A stretch of DNA of 9,142 bases from Firmicutes bacterium UBA5473 (GTDB lineage: Bacteria > Bacillota > DTU084): the NCBI GenBank assembly GCA_002427165.1, contig DIQB01000003.1, positions 1 through 9,142 on the forward strand. Reading direction: 5' to 3'. Of this stretch, positions 6,655-9,142 are shown piece after piece (the stretch's first letter is position 1; every line of letters begins with the position of its first letter). The notes under the pieces are model-generated. The model was not told the DNA's origin and made no database searches. It saw only the letters and a list, made by a program, of their open reading frames with translations. Made by a program: the position numbers and the translations under genes.

Positions 6655-7749
6655 ATGCGGTGGAAAATTATTACCAGTGTCTTAGTTCTAATTTTGATCT
6701 TTTTTGCTTTTTTTCTTCCCCAGCCCAAGTCGGCTCTAGCACCACCCCAAAAGCCCCCTCGCTGGTCCCTGTTGGCGCTAGGGGATATTATGCTTTCGGA
6801 AAACCGCAATAGTGGTCGGGCCATGGCCAAGCATGGCGCCCATTATCCCTTTGCCCATCTAGCAACCCTCACCCGGAAAGCCACCCTTACCTTTGCCAAT
6901 CTTGAGTGTCCCATCGCAAGTTCCGGCTGGTCTCTTCCCGGAAAGCAAATTACCTTCCGGGCGAAGCCCCAGGCTATAGAGGCCCTAGAGCATGCTGGGA
7001 TCGATTTGGTCTCTCTTGCCAACAATCATATTCTCGATTATAACGAAGCGGCATTATTGGAGACAATAGCATACCTTCAAAAACATAATATTGGCACAGT
7101 TGGTGCAGGCAAAAATTGGCACGAGGCAATCTCACCTTTGTATCTCACAGTGCGAGGTCAGAAGGTGGCTTTTTTTGCTGCCACAGAAATGGCGGATTTG
7201 TTCTTTAGCTACAGCTATCCTAGGAGCTTTCGGGCTACAGAGACAAAACCGGGTGTTGCAGCCCTAGAGTCCCAGTGGCTTCTTCCTGCCATCGCCCAGG
7301 CCCGACAAAAGGCGGATCTGGTTGTGATCTCCCTCCATTGGGGGATTGAAGACAGCAGCTACGTTACTCCAAAGCAGCGTGCCCTAGCAAGAGAATTGAT
7401 TGATGCGGGGGCAGATCTGATCTTAGGACATCACCCCCACGTATTACAAGGCCTGGAATTTTATAAGGGTCGGCCTATTGTCTATAGCTTGGCAAATTGT
7501 ATTTTTGATCAAAACGATGAACTCAACAAGGAAGGGATGCTGCTGACGCTCCATTATGAAGGCTCGAAACTCCAAAGGGTATGGGCATTGCCTACATATA
7601 TGTACGAGAAGGGGCAGGGGAGGCCTGCTATTGAGGAGAAAGGCGAGCGAATCCGAGAGCGCTTGATTAAGCTGTCTGAGGCCCTAGGCACAAATTGCGT
7701 GCAGATGGGGGAGGCAGTATATTTTTCGGCAGGCGAGGAAAATTATTAA
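6655..7749 (+). CDS. CapA-like membrane-anchored metallophosphatase
   Basis: The product belongs to the CapA/PgsA calcineurin-like metallophosphatase family. Some members serve poly-gamma-glutamate capsule synthesis; most clostridial ones are uncharacterised. It has 364 residues: a hydrophobic N-terminal helix at about 5-21 that is probably an uncleaved signal anchor, a Pro-rich spacer, then the extracellular enzyme domain from about 37. Visible metal-site motifs are ALGDIML (D44), NLECPI (82-87), LANNHILDY (NNH at 123-125), SLHWG (H228), LGHHPHV (259-262) and YSLANCIFD (277-285). No other capsule genes (capB, capC) are nearby, so poly-glutamate export is not supported. It may act in the cell wall or as a secreted phosphatase. 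The start is ATG 6655, with AGGAGG at 6642-6647 overlapping the yqeM stop. It is the last gene before a terminator. Confidence 0.88.
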   Translation: MRWKIITSVLVLILIFFAFFLPQPKSALAPPQKPPRWSLLALGDIMLSENRNSGRAMAKHGAHYPFAHLATLTRKATLTFANLECPIASSGWSLPGKQITFRAKPQAIEALEHAGIDLVSLANNHILDYNEAALLETIAYLQKHNIGTVGAGKNWHEAISPLYLTVRGQKVAFFAATEMADLFFSYSYPRSFRATETKPGVAALESQWLLPAIAQARQKADLVVISLHWGIEDSSYVTPKQRALARELIDAGADLILGHHPHVLQGLEFYKGRPIVYSLANCIFDQNDELNKEGMLLTLHYEGSKLQRVWALPTYMYEKGQGRPAIEEKGERIRERLIKLSEALGTNCVQMGEAVYFSAGEENY

Positions 7750-7754
7750 ATGAT

Positions 7755-7782
7755 AAACCTCCATGCGTGGAGGTTTTGTTTT
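7755..7782 (+). terminator. Intrinsic terminator after the capA-like gene
   Basis: A 9-bp stem, AAACCTCCA (7755-7763) with TGGAGGTTT (7768-7776), and a TGCG loop are followed by TTGTTTT. This ends the yqeK-rsfS-yqeM-capA group six nt after the last stop codon. Confidence 0.9.
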
Positions 7783-7802
7783 AGAGTGTTGTAACTTCAT
7801 GG

Positions 7803-7830
7803 GTGACAGTTGTTGAATAAAACATAAAAT
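7803..7830 (+). promoter_or_regulatory. Candidate sigma-A promoter for the M20 peptidase
   Basis: GTGACA (7803-7808, five of six matches to TTGACA) and TAAAAT (7825-7830, five of six to TATAAT) are 16 bp apart in an A+T-rich stretch just downstream of a terminator. Transcription would begin near 7837, giving a leader of about 140 nt before the peptidase ATG. A second TTGACT at 7845 lacks a good -10. Confidence 0.5.
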
Positions 7831-7844
7831 ATGTATCTAAAACA

Positions 7845-7928
7845 TTGACTAATCTCGTCAACGAAGGTATCTATTCCAACAAAATTGCAATTCGACGAGA
7901 TGGCGTCTTAAAAAGACTGAATATCTAG
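7845..7928 (+). other. 27-codon ORF in the peptidase leader
   Basis: Starting at TTG 7845 (frame open from 7821, after a TAA) the codons read MTNLVNEGIYSNKIAIRRDG and then VLKRLNI, ending TAG at 7926-7928. The composition looks protein-like, but there is no good Shine-Dalgarno before the TTG. It ends 50 nt before the peptidase ATG. It may be a leader peptide, the remnant of a deleted gene, or chance. I do not recognise a family. Confidence 0.25.
7852..7901 (+). promoter_or_regulatory. Inverted repeat and hairpin in the leader RNA
   Basis: ATCTCGTC (7852-7859) is exactly complementary to GACGAGAT (7894-7901), enclosing 34 nt. Four bases further on, GTCTT-AAA-AAGAC (7905-7917) forms a second small hairpin. 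Both lie downstream of the candidate promoter, so they would be in the peptidase 5' leader and could be a structured regulatory RNA. No known riboswitch class was recognised and no U-tract follows. Confidence 0.35.
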
Positions 7929-7978
7929 AATGAGCGAATTGGGCGGTAACCCCATAATATTTGGAAGAGGTGTTTTAA

Positions 7979-9103
7979 ATGTCTATAAGCGAAGAGAGAA
8001 TCAAAGCTAATTTTCTCGAATTGGTGAAGTTGAACAGTCCATCTCGAAAAGAGAAAGTGGTAGCACAGTGGCTGCGGGCAAAATTTTCTCAGTTAGGCTT
8101 GAGCGTAGAAGAAGATGACAGTATGCCTGAAACTCATAGCAATACAGGCAACCTAATTGTGAGGATACCTGGAAAACAAGCTGAGCCCACACTTCTCATG
8201 TCTGCTCATATGGATGTTGTAGCTCCCATGGAAAATCCAAAGGTGATTTTTGAGGATGGCATCTTCAGAACCGATGGCAATACCATCTTGGGTGCCGATG
8301 ATAAAGCAGGAATTGTCGCGCTCTTGGAGGTAGCAACGGTTCTTATAGAGAAAAAAATAGAGCATGCTCCCCTGGAGCTTGTGTTTACAGTCTGCGAAGA
8401 GGTGGGACTGGTTGGTGCCAAAGCCCTAAATCTTGCACTGCTCCAGAGCCGGATGGGCTTTGTTTTCGACAGTAGCAAGCCTTTTGGCAATATAATCACT
8501 CAGGCTCCCTCAAATGTGCGTTTTTATTGTCGCGTGGAAGGGAAGGCTGCCCATGCAGGTGTCTGCCCTGAGGCGGGAGTAAATGCCATTCAAATCGCCT
8601 CTCGGGCCATCGCACAGCTGCCACTTGGGAGAATTAGCCCTGAGACCACATGCAATATTGGAAAGATAGCGGGGGGAGGGGCAACAAACATAGTGCCGGA
8701 TTTTGTCGAGGTATGGGGTGGAGTGCGAAGCCTAGATCAAGCTGCACTCGAAGCCCAAAACGATTTGATTGAGGAATGTTTCCAAAAATCCGCAAGGGAG
8801 CTGGGAGGTAAGGTGGAATCCGAGTTCACCCATTCTTATTCCGGTTTCTCCCTGGCACCTGAAAGTGAGGTTGTAAAGCGAGGGATGGAGGCTATGGCAA
8901 GAATTGGGGTAGACGGGCAGATAGCCTCAACAGGGGGCGGTAGCGATGCGAATGTGTTCAATGCAATAGGCATTCCAGCGATCAATATCGGAATTGGCTG
9001 CCAGGGTTCCCACTCCACAAAAGAACAGATAGCATTTGCTGATCTTTGCAATCTCGCGTCTTTAGGTCTAGCTGTGGCACGAGGGCCTATCTTCGATAAA
9101 TAG
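7979..9103 (+). CDS. M20-family PepT-like metallopeptidase
   Basis: This is a two-zinc aminopeptidase of the M20 family, closest in motif pattern to the peptidase T-like (YqjE/PepT-2) branch; it probably trims di- or tripeptides in the cytoplasm. The 374 residues include SAHMDVV (metal ligand H77 with D79), LGADDKAG (bridging D107/D108 region), CEEVGLVGAK (catalytic and metal glutamates E140/E141), FDSSKP (D164 as likely ligand) and the C-terminal GSHSTKE (H345). The lid/dimerisation domain runs about 180-290, with KAAHAGVCPEAGVNAI. No signal peptide is seen. The start ATG 7979 has GGAAGAGGTG upstream at about 6 nt. It has its own candidate promoter and a structured leader, and no terminator is visible in the last 39 nt, so a downstream gene may be cotranscribed. 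True tripeptidase T cannot be told from the YqjE type by eye. Confidence 0.9.
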   Translation: MSISEERIKANFLELVKLNSPSRKEKVVAQWLRAKFSQLGLSVEEDDSMPETHSNTGNLIVRIPGKQAEPTLLMSAHMDVVAPMENPKVIFEDGIFRTDGNTILGADDKAGIVALLEVATVLIEKKIEHAPLELVFTVCEEVGLVGAKALNLALLQSRMGFVFDSSKPFGNIITQAPSNVRFYCRVEGKAAHAGVCPEAGVNAIQIASRAIAQLPLGRISPETTCNIGKIAGGGATNIVPDFVEVWGGVRSLDQAALEAQNDLIEECFQKSARELGGKVESEFTHSYSGFSLAPESEVVKRGMEAMARIGVDGQIASTGGGSDANVFNAIGIPAINIGIGCQGSHSTKEQIAFADLCNLASLGLAVARGPIFDK

Positions 9104-9142
9104 GGGATTGAGAGCAATTGTTATAACCCAAATAAGCCCTCC

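Noticed and set aside
8080..8095. AATTTTCTCAG as a CodY-box half-match
   Set aside because: Only the first half agrees with AATTTTCWGAAAATT and it lies inside the peptidase coding sequence; no convincing CodY box was found in any intergenic stretch.

Overview
The window is a compact, single-strand stretch of housekeeping and stress genes, all on the + strand. It comes from a member of the Bacillota (Firmicutes), most likely a clostridial-type lineage. Three things point there: the order xerC-hslV-hslU-codY, a CodY whose C-terminal winged helix is almost the textbook sequence, and the order nadD-...-yqeK-rsfS-yqeM known from Bacillus and Clostridia. Shine-Dalgarno sites are strong (AGGAGG-type). 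Base composition looks close to half G+C by eye. I cannot name a genus.

Region 1 (1-3820): a perfect 40-bp palindrome opens the window. It is followed by xerC (chromosome-dimer recombinase), hslV and hslU (the two halves of the HslUV/ClpQY ATP-dependent protease, 2 nt apart) and codY (global nutrient regulator). The spacing suggests one operon.

Region 2 (3821-4980): right after codY comes a 64-codon ORF that looks like an internally deleted relic of a D-lyxose/mannose-type cupin sugar isomerase. It overlaps nadD (NAD biosynthesis) by ATGA. A one-domain RRM RNA-binding protein follows, probably with its own promoter, and ends in a clear intrinsic terminator.

Region 3 (4981-7782): yqeK (HD-domain dinucleoside tetraphosphatase), rsfS (ribosome silencing factor), a YqeM-type SAM methyltransferase and a membrane-anchored CapA-like metallophosphatase are packed with overlaps or short gaps. 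The group ends in a second intrinsic terminator.

Region 4 (7783-9142): a roughly 200-nt intergenic leader holds a candidate promoter, a 27-codon ORF and an inverted repeat. It leads into an M20-family PepT-like peptidase. The last 39 nt hold nothing I recognise.

Functionally the window joins protein turnover (HslUV, M20 peptidase), nutrient and starvation control (CodY, RsfS, YqeK) and cofactor supply (NadD). I see no transposon, phage, CRISPR, tRNA, rRNA or defence system, and no gene-free stretch over 300 nt. I found no convincing new multi-gene system. The items most worth a second look are the isomerase relic coupled to nadD, the diverged effector pocket of CodY, the structured leader before the peptidase, and the 40-bp palindrome.
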